27,655 nt of DNA, from positions 1 through 27,655 of IMG/VR virus record IMGVR_UViG_3300024348_001958; one strand, written 5' to 3'. Positions 1 through 6,433 of the stretch are shown one piece after another. The stretch comes from a virus. Made by a program: the position numbers and the translations under genes. How positions within the stretch are numbered: position 1 is the first letter of the stretch; each line of letters opens with the position of its first letter. Under the pieces are notes generated by a model. It did not search any database, was not told the origin of the DNA, and worked only from the letters and a program-made list of their open reading frames with translations.

Positions 1-811
1 TATAACCGGTGCCTGCTGAACCTTCGTTAGCCCAAGTGTTGACTGCATTACCGTTGCTGTAGTTGTCACTTAGGTATTCATTTTTATAGTGTAGATACGG
101 AGTAGGAAGACTATCAACTGGATCTGGAGGAGTTACAGGGTCTAAACTAGTGTCTAATAGAGTAACGGCTACTGTTTGACTGTTAACAGTTAGTGTGAAT
201 GTAAGTGTTTCGTCGCCTTCAGTAGAATTATCAAGAGTAGATTGAACCGTCAATATGCCTATGTTGTTAGTAATAGTAATGTTGCCTGTTAAACTTGCAC
301 CGTTAATATCAGCAGTTGCTATTCCTGTTATTGTATATGCTAATGATGTAGCATCAGCTACGCCAGTTGTTCTTACAATAAAGTTAACTTGGTTACCTTC
401 GTTAATAGATGTTTGATCAGCAGTTACATTATAAGTAACTGGAATAGTGTAGCTAGTGCCTGCTGGTATATTAGAAGTAGATGCTTGTACTTCTGAACCC
501 CAAATAGCACAGCTCATGCCACCTACATCTGATCTTACAATTATAAACTGCCCAGGTCCAACAAATATACCAGTTCGTTCGAATACGCCGTTTGGCTCTA
601 GTTGCATATTTTTTTCTAATATAAATGCTTCGTCGCCTAGTGTGCCGGTATCACATACCCCTAGAGTAAAGTCTGCTGTATCAGTTGCGCTTCTATTTAC
701 TAGGTTTACTGTGACCGTTGCGGTATTAGCTGCGTCACCGTCATCTGTTTTGTAAACAATTTGTTCTGTGAGTGCTGCAATATCGACTGCTTGTAATCTT
801 CCATTGGCCAT
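1..811 (-). CDS. Virion structural protein with Calx-beta-like repeat, partial (C-terminus outside window)
   Basis: The reading frame opens with ATG at 811 (MANGRLQAV) and stays open to the window edge, giving about 270 residues. The first 130 residues are beta-rich, with a GIFVGPGQFIIVRSD stretch and MSCAIWGSE, a pattern I associate with tail or neck appendage proteins of marine T4-like phages. Residues from about 135 to 225 (TYNVTADQTSINEGNQVNF, then STEGDETLTFTLTVN) look like a Calx-beta or similar immunoglobulin-like domain. After that comes a proline-rich linker and the start of another domain (LPTPYLHYKNEYLSDNYSNG), possibly a concanavalin-type domain. The ribosome site is GAGGTAGGA just upstream, and a T4-type late promoter lies 29 bases before the ATG, which fits a late virion gene. 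The exact structure it belongs to (fibre, whisker, capsid decoration) cannot be told. Confidence 0.72.
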   Translation of the reverse strand, partial: MANGRLQAVDIAALTEQIVYKTDDGDAANTATVTVNLVNRSATDTADFTLGVCDTGTLGDEAFILEKNMQLEPNGVFERTGIFVGPGQFIIVRSDVGGMSCAIWGSEVQASTSNIPAGTSYTIPVTYNVTADQTSINEGNQVNFIVRTTGVADATSLAYTITGIATADINGASLTGNITITNNIGILTVQSTLDNSTEGDETLTFTLTVNSQTVAVTLLDTSLDPVTPPDPVDSLPTPYLHYKNEYLSDNYSNGNAVNTWANEGSAGTGY

Positions 812-839
812 TATAAATTCCTACCTCGTTACTTTAGTA

Positions 840-847
840 TATTTATC
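840..847 (-). promoter_or_regulatory. T4-type late promoter for the partial virion gene
   Basis: The minus strand reads GATAAATA here, one base off the T4 late consensus TATAAATA and matching the NATAAATA form reported for marine T4-like phages. It lies in the 55-base gap between the small membrane protein gene and the virion gene. It leaves room for a short leader carrying the GAGGTAGGA ribosome site. Confidence 0.65.
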
Positions 848-866
848 TCTTAGTACTTTATAACAA

Positions 867-1190
867 TTATTTATTCTTTCTACGTGTTTGAAACTTTTTT
901 ATTTTTCCAGTATACCACATGACTTTCCATAGAGTAGTCTTACTCATTTTAGGTAATGTATATTCCCACTCTTCTCCAGTTGGACTTACCCACGTACAAT
1001 GATACCCATACCATATTGCACTCTTGTACCAATTAACACTGCCGCCTTGAGTAATTAGTTTTTCTAGTGTCCAAAAGTAGCAATTGTTTTTTGATGTAAA
1101 CAATCTATAAGGCCACATCCAAAAAAAGATTACAAATATCCAAAAGGCACAAAACTTACGTCCTAGATCTTTAGTTGTCGATTTACTCAT
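867..1190 (-). CDS. Small hydrophobic protein of unknown function
   Basis: 107 residues. I do not recognise a named family. Residues 13 to 30 (FCAFWIFVIFFWMWPY and neighbours) form one strongly hydrophobic segment, probably a membrane anchor. The remainder is rich in Trp, Tyr and Lys (WYKSAIWYGYHCTWVSP) and the C-terminus is very basic. The ATG overlaps the end of the helicase gene by 8 bases (ATGAGTAA), so it is probably translated by coupling to gp41; AGG lies just before the ATG. It is the last gene of the primase-helicase transcription unit before the late virion gene. Confidence 0.6.
   Translation of the reverse strand: MSKSTTKDLGRKFCAFWIFVIFFWMWPYRLFTSKNNCYFWTLEKLITQGGSVNWYKSAIWYGYHCTWVSPTGEEWEYTLPKMSKTTLWKVMWYTGKIKKFQTRRKNK
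868..875 (-). promoter_or_regulatory. Possible second late promoter octamer
   Basis: The minus strand reads AATAAATA. It overlaps the last codons and stop of the small membrane protein gene (AGAAAGAATAAATAA), so the match may be a by-product of lysine/asparagine codons before a TAA. It is in the right place and orientation to act with the GATAAATA octamer 28 bases downstream. Confidence 0.25.
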
Positions 1191-2610
1191 CGCCTAAATT
1201 ATTAAGAAACTGTCTAAGTTTAGTTGAGTCTGTTTGTGCTCTTATTTTACCTACTGTGTTGCCATCACTAGGATCCTCATTGATAGCATCGTTGTTAACT
1301 GGTGTGCCGGCCCCGCGTTTTATTTGATCAAACACTGTAGAACTTTTTTGTGAACTATAACTATCTTGTTCGTCTTCGCCTAAGTCTCTAATGCGCAAAC
1401 TGTCTACATCAAACTCTAGATCTATCTTTTGTCCAACGCCACTTGAGCTACGTGTCTTCATTAACTGTATCTGATAGCGTCCACGCTCACGCATTGCTCT
1501 ACTTGTAAAGATACCAATCAAGTTGTCTGCTGTATTGATCTTACTTATACCACCCGAGATATGCGAGTGATCAAACTCAATCTCTTCTACACTGCTTCTG
1601 TTTAACTGCGATGCTGTAACAAAGATAGTTTGTAGTTCCATTGCTAAGTTACGCAGTTCCTCTGATACGTACTTGTCTTTTACAAACAAGTTCTCAGCAC
1701 TAATCTTAGCCGCAATAGGATGCATAAGATCTAGATAGTCCACAAGCAATACGTCTACCTTCTTGCCTGTTTTAATTTCGTATTCTTTTAGATAACTTCT
1801 AATATCATTTGCGTTTTTACCTGTGGGCATATACTTAACTTGGAATGCACCGCTCTTCTTGCCAATTATCTTAACCTTCATTTCAACATCGTCAATATTT
1901 TTAAAAATGTCTCTACTTGGAATATCTGTAGTCATACTGTCAACACGCATACTAACTAATGCTTCACTAAGCTCAAATGTTAAGTAGACTACATTAAGAC
2001 CTTGCAACGCCCAGTTCACACCCATGTTTGCTAAGAACAAACTCTTACCTGACCCACTGCCGCCAGCAAAGATATTCAGTTCACCCCTGTTGAACCCGCC
2101 AAACAATTTCTTATCTAATGCTGGCCAGCCTGTACTAATCTGTCCATTCTTGTCTTTGATGCCTTCTAATCTGCTTCTTGGATCTGCGAAGTAGTCTGTA
2201 CCTAAATCTTTTTGTAAGCCTATTTGTACAGCTTTCTTTACTAAGTCTTCACATGCACCATACTCACCTGTTTCTAGTAAGTCAGCACTTTTAAGAATTG
2301 CTGCTTCTAATGCTTTGTGCTTAGAGAACGTTTCGAATTCTTGCAACAACCAATCATAATGATTCTCCATTAGATCGCCCGGATGTTTTAAGTTTCCGTC
2401 TGTAGCCGCATTAATCATATCAAACGTAGGCAATGCGTTATGCTCTGTTACATAATCATTTAAAAAGTTTGCTTGTGTTTGTAGTCGTCTGTCAAAGCTA
2501 CCTGGATCAAATACTGCCTGACATCTAACAAACGACTCAGCATCTGTCATCATCATTTCTAGATATACTTTTTGTATATCATATCCATAGTCTGTATTTT
2601 GTCTAGTCAT
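1183..2610 (-). CDS. 41: Replicative DNA helicase (T4 gp41, DnaB family)
   Basis: 475 residues, the usual length for T4 gp41. It unwinds the phage replication fork 5' to 3' as a hexameric ring on the lagging strand and binds the gp61 primase. The N-terminal third is helical, as in DnaB. The RecA-like motor follows: Walker A GGSGSGKS at residues 183-190, Walker B LLVDYLDL at about 288-295, and the DnaB H3 motif VTASQLNRSS at 331-340, followed by an SGGISK / FTSRAMRERGRYQ region typical of the family. The start is ATG at 2610 with an AAAGG ribosome site; it overlaps the carbamoyltransferase stop by 8 bases. A sigma70-like promoter lies about 33 bases upstream inside that gene, so the helicase can also be transcribed separately. 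Confidence 0.95.
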   Translation of the reverse strand: MTRQNTDYGYDIQKVYLEMMMTDAESFVRCQAVFDPGSFDRRLQTQANFLNDYVTEHNALPTFDMINAATDGNLKHPGDLMENHYDWLLQEFETFSKHKALEAAILKSADLLETGEYGACEDLVKKAVQIGLQKDLGTDYFADPRSRLEGIKDKNGQISTGWPALDKKLFGGFNRGELNIFAGGSGSGKSLFLANMGVNWALQGLNVVYLTFELSEALVSMRVDSMTTDIPSRDIFKNIDDVEMKVKIIGKKSGAFQVKYMPTGKNANDIRSYLKEYEIKTGKKVDVLLVDYLDLMHPIAAKISAENLFVKDKYVSEELRNLAMELQTIFVTASQLNRSSVEEIEFDHSHISGGISKINTADNLIGIFTSRAMRERGRYQIQLMKTRSSSGVGQKIDLEFDVDSLRIRDLGEDEQDSYSSQKSSTVFDQIKRGAGTPVNNDAINEDPSDGNTVGKIRAQTDSTKLRQFLNNLGDE

Positions 2611-4108
2611 TACTTGCCTTTGTGAATACTTTTACATTATACATTGTAGCAAACTCTTGAGCATCTGTCAAGTTATTTACTATAGGTTTACCTTTAATAT
2701 TTAAACTTGTATTAACAAGCATTGGGCAACCTGTTTCTTTGTGCCATGCTTCTAACAGTCTTCGTATACCGCTGCCATCAGGTCCAACAGTTTGTACTCT
2801 GCTTGTTCCATCCACGTGGGTGATGGCAGGATACATATCTCTATGGGTGCAGTTTGCGGTATATTGCATAAAGTTGTTATAGTATCCGTCGAAATTTTCA
2901 CTTGCATACTCTTGGAGCACCACTGGGGCAAATGGTCTAAATTGTTGTCTTCTTTTGATTTCGTTAACTCTATCTTTAATATGTGTGCCTCTTGGGTCTG
3001 CGAGTAGACTCCTGTTGCCAAAAGCACGAGGACCAAACTCGGCACGGCCATTAGCAACGCCACATATGCCAGTAGTTTTAAGTTCTTTAATAACTTCTTC
3101 AACTGGGTAATCTCCTGTAATATTATAGCCTAAGAATGCATGATCCATGTTCATGTGTTCTTTTCTATGTTGCAATACGCATCCTATTGCAGAACCTGCA
3201 TCGCCGGGATTAGGCATGATCCATACGTCATTCCAATCTGACTTTATGGTGCCATTTGCACTACAGTTTAGAGCACACCCTCCCATAAGTATTAAGTTAC
3301 CCGATGGCGATTTCCATCTAGCCCAGTTGCTTATATACTTGAGTATGTACTGATACACTGCTTGGGTACCTGCTGCAATATCAAACATATCTTGTTCAGT
3401 AGTGAGATCTGGCCTCCACCACTTACACCCCCTATGAAGATTGTGTTTTAATTTTACTCTAGGCTTATCATTAAATATTGTGAGCCATCCGTCATGGTTT
3501 ATAGGGTAGAAAAAATCTTGTAAAATATCATCAAACAGTCTTAGGGGGTCGCCATATGCAGCCATGCCCATAAGAATATATTCATCCTCTTGTGGTTTTA
3601 GTCCTACTCTTTGCGTGAGCGCCGAGTACCATAGTCCGATTGAATGAGGATATTGTTGAGAATATATTTTTCGTAATCCTTTGTTTTTGTCTGCGTTCCA
3701 GATTGTGAAGGTGTCGAACTCTCCAATGCTGTCAAGACAAATAATAGTAGCTTCGCTAAAAGGACTAGTATAATACCCGGCAGCAGCATGGGAAAGATGA
3801 TGATCAATATAACGAACAGGAACATGTATCCCATAAGATCTAAGATAGCGTTTAATATTATTTTCGTGTAACCTAATTCCTTGTCCTGCTCTAAACTGTC
3901 TAAGAGACTTGACAAGGGGTCTTTCGTACCAAATAACTTCATCTGGTTCTCCCCATTTCTTTGCATAGTCCACTAGCTCTTTATTTAGGTGTGGATCATT
4001 CTTTACACCGCTAAAGCGTTCACTGTGACTAGCAAATTCTAATCCTTCGTCTGAAAATACTGCCAAAGCAGCATCGTGACTATTCGCACTTATTCCCCAA
4101 GTAATCAT
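2603..4108 (-). CDS. Carbamoyltransferase of the NodU/CmcH/TobZ family
   Basis: 501 residues, slightly shorter than the 550-600 usual for the family. These enzymes make carbamoyl-adenylate from carbamoyl phosphate and ATP and pass the carbamoyl group to a hydroxyl of a sugar or antibiotic. The N-terminal Kae1/ASKHA-type domain is clear: GISANSHDAALAV at 5-17 and the metal-binding HHLSHAAAGYYTSPF at 103-117, then MGGCALNCSANG and the family signature GRAEFGPRAFGNRSLLADPR. The C-terminal domain ends with ETGCPMLVNTSLNIKGKPIV. Its stop-to-start junctions with neighbours (ATGA with the 44-residue gene, 8-base overlap with gp41) place it inside the primase-helicase operon. The acceptor is unknown; a sugar of the phage-directed glycan or a modified DNA base are both possible. 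Confidence 0.9.
   Translation of the reverse strand: MITWGISANSHDAALAVFSDEGLEFASHSERFSGVKNDPHLNKELVDYAKKWGEPDEVIWYERPLVKSLRQFRAGQGIRLHENNIKRYLRSYGIHVPVRYIDHHLSHAAAGYYTSPFSEATIICLDSIGEFDTFTIWNADKNKGLRKIYSQQYPHSIGLWYSALTQRVGLKPQEDEYILMGMAAYGDPLRLFDDILQDFFYPINHDGWLTIFNDKPRVKLKHNLHRGCKWWRPDLTTEQDMFDIAAGTQAVYQYILKYISNWARWKSPSGNLILMGGCALNCSANGTIKSDWNDVWIMPNPGDAGSAIGCVLQHRKEHMNMDHAFLGYNITGDYPVEEVIKELKTTGICGVANGRAEFGPRAFGNRSLLADPRGTHIKDRVNEIKRRQQFRPFAPVVLQEYASENFDGYYNNFMQYTANCTHRDMYPAITHVDGTSRVQTVGPDGSGIRRLLEAWHKETGCPMLVNTSLNIKGKPIVNNLTDAQEFATMYNVKVFTKASND
2643..2671 (-). promoter_or_regulatory. Sigma70-type promoter for the gp41 helicase gene
   Basis: On the minus strand, TTGACA (2671-2666) is followed after exactly 17 bases by TACAAT (2648-2643): 11 of 12 consensus positions. 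The predicted start near 2636 gives a leader of about 26 bases containing the AAAGG ribosome site of the helicase. The promoter lies inside the 3' end of the carbamoyltransferase gene, so part of the match could be imposed by coding (Leu-Thr). Confidence 0.6.
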
Positions 4109-4239
4109 TTGTAAATAAAAGGATCCTTTTCTCTAAGCTTTTTTATTTTCTTACGAAACTCTATTTCTTCTTTTATTCTATAATAAGGCCATGTAATTAT
4201 GTCCCATATCTTTTTCAAAATTCTTTTAAGTAAAACCAT
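4105..4239 (-). CDS. 44-residue basic protein between primase and carbamoyltransferase
   Basis: A short frame not easily called by length. It begins ATG at 4239 (MVLLKRILKKIWDII), overlaps the last 25 bases of the primase gene, and its stop shares ATGA with the carbamoyltransferase start. The sequence has an amphipathic N-terminal helix, a central TWPYYRIKEE and a basic helix ending in LREKDPFIYK. Without it there would be a gap of about 100 bases in a region where genes otherwise abut. From memory, similar very short proteins ending in DPFIYK occur in marine T4-like phages, but I cannot verify this here. Function unknown; a primase-helicase accessory peptide is a guess from context only. Confidence 0.7.
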   Translation of the reverse strand: MVLLKRILKKIWDIITWPYYRIKEEIEFRKKIKKLREKDPFIYK

Positions 4240-5219
4240 TTTTTTGCTCTCAGTTTAATTTTTAAAGGCGACTCTTCCGCTGCTGCTACGATGCTATGCA
4301 GTGTGTATAGTCTACCATACCTAGCAACTGCATCGTCAATATCTTTACAATCTTTACTCCAGTCCGGCAAACTTACTTGCCATTCTAAATCTAATGCTCT
4401 ATACATTAGCTCTCTTCCTGCTTGGTCTCTGTCAGGAACAACGATTAAAGGCTTTTGCAGAGTATTTAACATCATCGCTTGCTGTTTAGATATTTTATTT
4501 CCATTTAGTCCACAGCCGTCAATATGGATTGCATCAATTATACCTTCGCATACAACTGTAAATGCTTTAGTACGTTGTGCATCCATATTAAAAACATATC
4601 CAGGTTGTGCATCAACAAGATACTTAGGACGTACTTTTTGATTGATAATTCTACTAATATATCCTACTTGCTTTCCGTGATGAGCAAAAGGAATAATAAA
4701 TTTATCTGCCCATCTTTTTTCTGACGACCAATAATAATCTAAATCATCTAAGTTTAAATTTCGTTTAGCCATATAGTAAAGTACATCTAACAATTCTTTA
4801 CTAGGATTATTGTTTATGATACTACTAATCTTTACAGAACCTTCAGGCAAAGGTCGCCAATCAAATTCAGGAAGTTGTAATTTAAATTTAGTATTTTCGC
4901 TGTCAACGCCTTCATTTTCGCGCATAATTGCAAATGCAATTTTTGTTATATCGTCGTTGCCAACATTTAGATATTGCAAAAATTCTCGCATCTTATGAGA
5001 CATATTCCTGCCAGGTTGCCAACTTGTTTTAAAGCCACAATTAAAACAATGATAGGATACACCATTTTCGGCAAACATTAGTCCGCCGCGCATTCTTTCA
5101 TCATGAGCATGTCCTTTATGATGACAGCAGGGAGCATTAAAAGACGTCCAACCACTTGGAGTCTTCTTAGTTCTTCGGCCACCTATAGTAGACTGAATCA
5201 TATCGATTAATTGGCTCAT
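4215..5219 (-). CDS. 61: DNA primase (T4 gp61)
   Basis: 334 residues, close to T4 gp61 (342). It makes the short RNA primers for lagging-strand synthesis, working with the gp41 helicase encoded just downstream. The N-terminal zinc-binding module is visible: CCHH at 31-34 and CFNC at 58-61. The central and C-terminal part carries the TOPRIM catalytic core: the invariant Glu in VVCEGIIDA (E225) and the DxD of VVPDRDQAGRE (D263, D265). ATG at 5219 is the start; it has no Shine-Dalgarno sequence because the -10 box of a consensus promoter ends only six bases before it, which predicts a leaderless message. The gene heads a unit containing the 44-residue protein, the carbamoyltransferase and gp41. 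Confidence 0.95.
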   Translation of the reverse strand: MSQLIDMIQSTIGGRRTKKTPSGWTSFNAPCCHHKGHAHDERMRGGLMFAENGVSYHCFNCGFKTSWQPGRNMSHKMREFLQYLNVGNDDITKIAFAIMRENEGVDSENTKFKLQLPEFDWRPLPEGSVKISSIINNNPSKELLDVLYYMAKRNLNLDDLDYYWSSEKRWADKFIIPFAHHGKQVGYISRIINQKVRPKYLVDAQPGYVFNMDAQRTKAFTVVCEGIIDAIHIDGCGLNGNKISKQQAMMLNTLQKPLIVVPDRDQAGRELMYRALDLEWQVSLPDWSKDCKDIDDAVARYGRLYTLHSIVAAAEESPLKIKLRAKKWFYLKEF

Positions 5220-5225
5220 ATTATT

Positions 5226-5254
5226 ATTATAATATAAGATTCAATGATTGTCAA
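5226..5254 (-). promoter_or_regulatory. Perfect-consensus sigma70 promoter for the primase operon
   Basis: The minus strand has TTGACA (5254-5249), a 17-base spacer and TATAAT (5231-5226), that is 12 of 12 consensus bases at optimal spacing. Only AATAAT separates the -10 box from the primase ATG, so the standard +1 position falls on the A of the ATG. The site occupies the whole 35-base gap after the stop of the upstream virion gene. The -35 box is embedded in a 13-base palindrome (5245-5257). Confidence 0.88.
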
Positions 5255-5257
5255 TCA
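5245..5257. promoter_or_regulatory. Palindrome over the -35 box of the primase promoter (possible operator)
   Basis: TGATTG-A-CAATCA is a perfect inverted repeat with six-base arms and a one-base centre, covering the -35 hexamer and the stop codon of the upstream gene. A repressor or phage activator site is possible. The consensus TTGACA itself supplies part of the symmetry (TTG/CAA), so chance is a real alternative. Confidence 0.3.
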
Positions 5258-6040
5258 GTTTCTAACTAAAATTTTGTTTATTTTATCTGCTGGATTAGCT
5301 GTTGCTTTGAAACGTAAATAATTAAAAACGCCATAAAAATTTACTGGCTCTGGTTGCGTTTCTGAACCAGTAAACGATAATGTTGCTATGTCTGCCCAGT
5401 TAGTTGTACCTGTGATTTGATTATCGAGAGTAATTTGAACTGTAATATCGCCATCATACGCACTAGAATATACTGCCGCTGTATGTAAGGCATCGTTGCC
5501 ATTCAATGCAGGTTGTGCGTCAACAGTTTCACTATACCAAATATCTACACCTACTGCTTCTTGCTGAAACGTAGATATAGAATATGTTGGTAATGGTCCT
5601 GGAAAAGTTCTTGCATTTACAAATATTGTAGCATCGTTGTCAAAGTTTGTATCAGAGTAAGTAAGTGTTTTATCATTAGCAGAATCAACAAGATAAATGT
5701 TGTACGATAGATATTGTTGTTTAACATTTAGTAAGTTGTTTTCTGTTACATTGACTTTAAATGTTCCTCTTGTTGTTGTTGAGCCGTCATCTAAAACTGT
5801 ACCTTCTTTCTCAATAATCATATTATTGTTTTCGTCAAACGCAACAAACTTAGGTGTATAGTTTACAATATCTAAAGGTTTTTGATCTGCATTAACTACT
5901 TTAAATTGTAAGACATTGTCGATGCCTTTATATACTTGTAATTGTCTATTATACACTGGTCTATACTCCGTTATGAATCCTGCCACATCTGCAACAATGT
6001 GTGTCCTGTTCGAGACTAAATATCTAGGTACTAATTGCAT
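5255..6040 (-). CDS. Virion-type structural protein, beta-rich
   Basis: 261 residues from ATG at 6040 (MQLVPRYLVSNRTHIVADV); a longer frame would need a TTG at 6061. The sequence is beta-rich and low in charged clusters. Residues about 30-110 (QLQVYKGIDNVLQFKVVN ... FKVNVTENN) resemble the immunoglobulin-like N-terminal domains of phage tail or baseplate proteins. The C-terminal part (DGDITVQITLDNQITGTTNW ... YGVFNYLRFKATA) looks like a jelly-roll-like domain of the kind seen in phage appendages. A late promoter octamer five bases before the ATG supports late expression and hence a virion role. No membrane segment or enzyme motif is visible. The exact virion part is unknown. It sits between early genes on both sides, which is unusual for a structural gene. 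Confidence 0.7.
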   Translation of the reverse strand: MQLVPRYLVSNRTHIVADVAGFITEYRPVYNRQLQVYKGIDNVLQFKVVNADQKPLDIVNYTPKFVAFDENNNMIIEKEGTVLDDGSTTTRGTFKVNVTENNLLNVKQQYLSYNIYLVDSANDKTLTYSDTNFDNDATIFVNARTFPGPLPTYSISTFQQEAVGVDIWYSETVDAQPALNGNDALHTAAVYSSAYDGDITVQITLDNQITGTTNWADIATLSFTGSETQPEPVNFYGVFNYLRFKATANPADKINKILVRN

Positions 6041-6045
6041 ATTAT

Positions 6046-6053
6046 TATTTATC
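6046..6053 (-). promoter_or_regulatory. T4-type late promoter directly at the start of the virion gene
   Basis: The minus strand reads GATAAATA, identical to the octamer before the other virion gene at 840-847. Only five bases (ATAAT) separate it from the ATG at 6040, so a start at the usual distance would be at or next to the A of the ATG. There is no Shine-Dalgarno sequence, consistent with a leaderless late transcript. Confidence 0.6.
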
Positions 6054-6061
6054 GGAATCAA

Positions 6062-6433
6062 ATGCTAACGAAAGAAATACAAGAAAATTTTCCCTTCCTG
6101 AGCGTAGTAACCTATGGTGGGAATGAATACATTGGTGTCATAATTAATCAAGATGCAACAGTGACTTCTATGTATGTTTATACAGAACTACGTACTAAAA
6201 CCGAGCAAGCTTCATTTTTAGAATTAGGTGAAGTATGGTGGTGGGAGTCTAATAGATTAATACCTATTAATATATTTTTAAAGAATGAAATGGACTCTTA
6301 CAAGTATTGTATTATTACAATGAACTCAAAGGACGTAAGAGTTATGATAGGGCCATGTGTTAATATTAGTAATATGTCTGTTAAACGAATTAAAAGAAAA
6401 AGTGTACAGCTTGTACGTAAGCCACCTAAGTAG
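6062..6433 (+). CDS. Conserved-looking phage protein of unknown function, sole plus-strand gene
   Basis: 123 residues from ATG at 6062; a TTG at 6035 would overlap the divergent gene and is less likely. The N-terminal half (FLSVVTYGGNEYIGVIINQD) reads as a small beta-barrel, perhaps SH3- or Sm-like. A WWWESNRLIPINIFL stretch lies in the middle, then VTMNSKDV-like strands (ITMNSKDVRVMIGPCV) and a basic tail (KRIKRKSVQLVRKPPK) that could bind nucleic acid. I recall similar proteins in marine T4-like phages but no function. It is divergent from the virion gene with 21 bases between the two ATGs, and convergent with the DnaE-like gene, overlapping its stop by 8 bases. I find no convincing promoter; a TATTAT at 6040-6045 lacks a -35 partner. 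Confidence 0.72.
   Translation: MLTKEIQENFPFLSVVTYGGNEYIGVIINQDATVTSMYVYTELRTKTEQASFLELGEVWWWESNRLIPINIFLKNEMDSYKYCIITMNSKDVRVMIGPCVNISNMSVKRIKRKSVQLVRKPPK

Noticed and set aside
456-755. 99-residue plus-strand frame
   Set aside because: Antisense to the virion protein gene, which has a ribosome site, late promoter and sensible protein sequence.
2752-3102. Minus-strand frame with a convincing-looking signal peptide (MKKLLKNLKLLAYVALL)
   Set aside because: It lies wholly inside the conserved C-terminal domain of the carbamoyltransferase in another frame, has no ribosome site argument, and the hydrophobic run comes from frame-shifted Gly/Ala/Arg-rich codons.
3604-3966. 120-residue hydrophobic frame resembling a holin or membrane protein
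   Set aside because: Overprinted on the N-terminal domain of the carbamoyltransferase, whose motifs are intact there; no independent support.
6035-6061. Longer TTG starts for the two divergent genes at 6035 (+) and 6061 (-)
   Set aside because: They would make the genes overlap head to head; both have an ATG that removes the overlap, and the late promoter octamer falls between the two ATGs.
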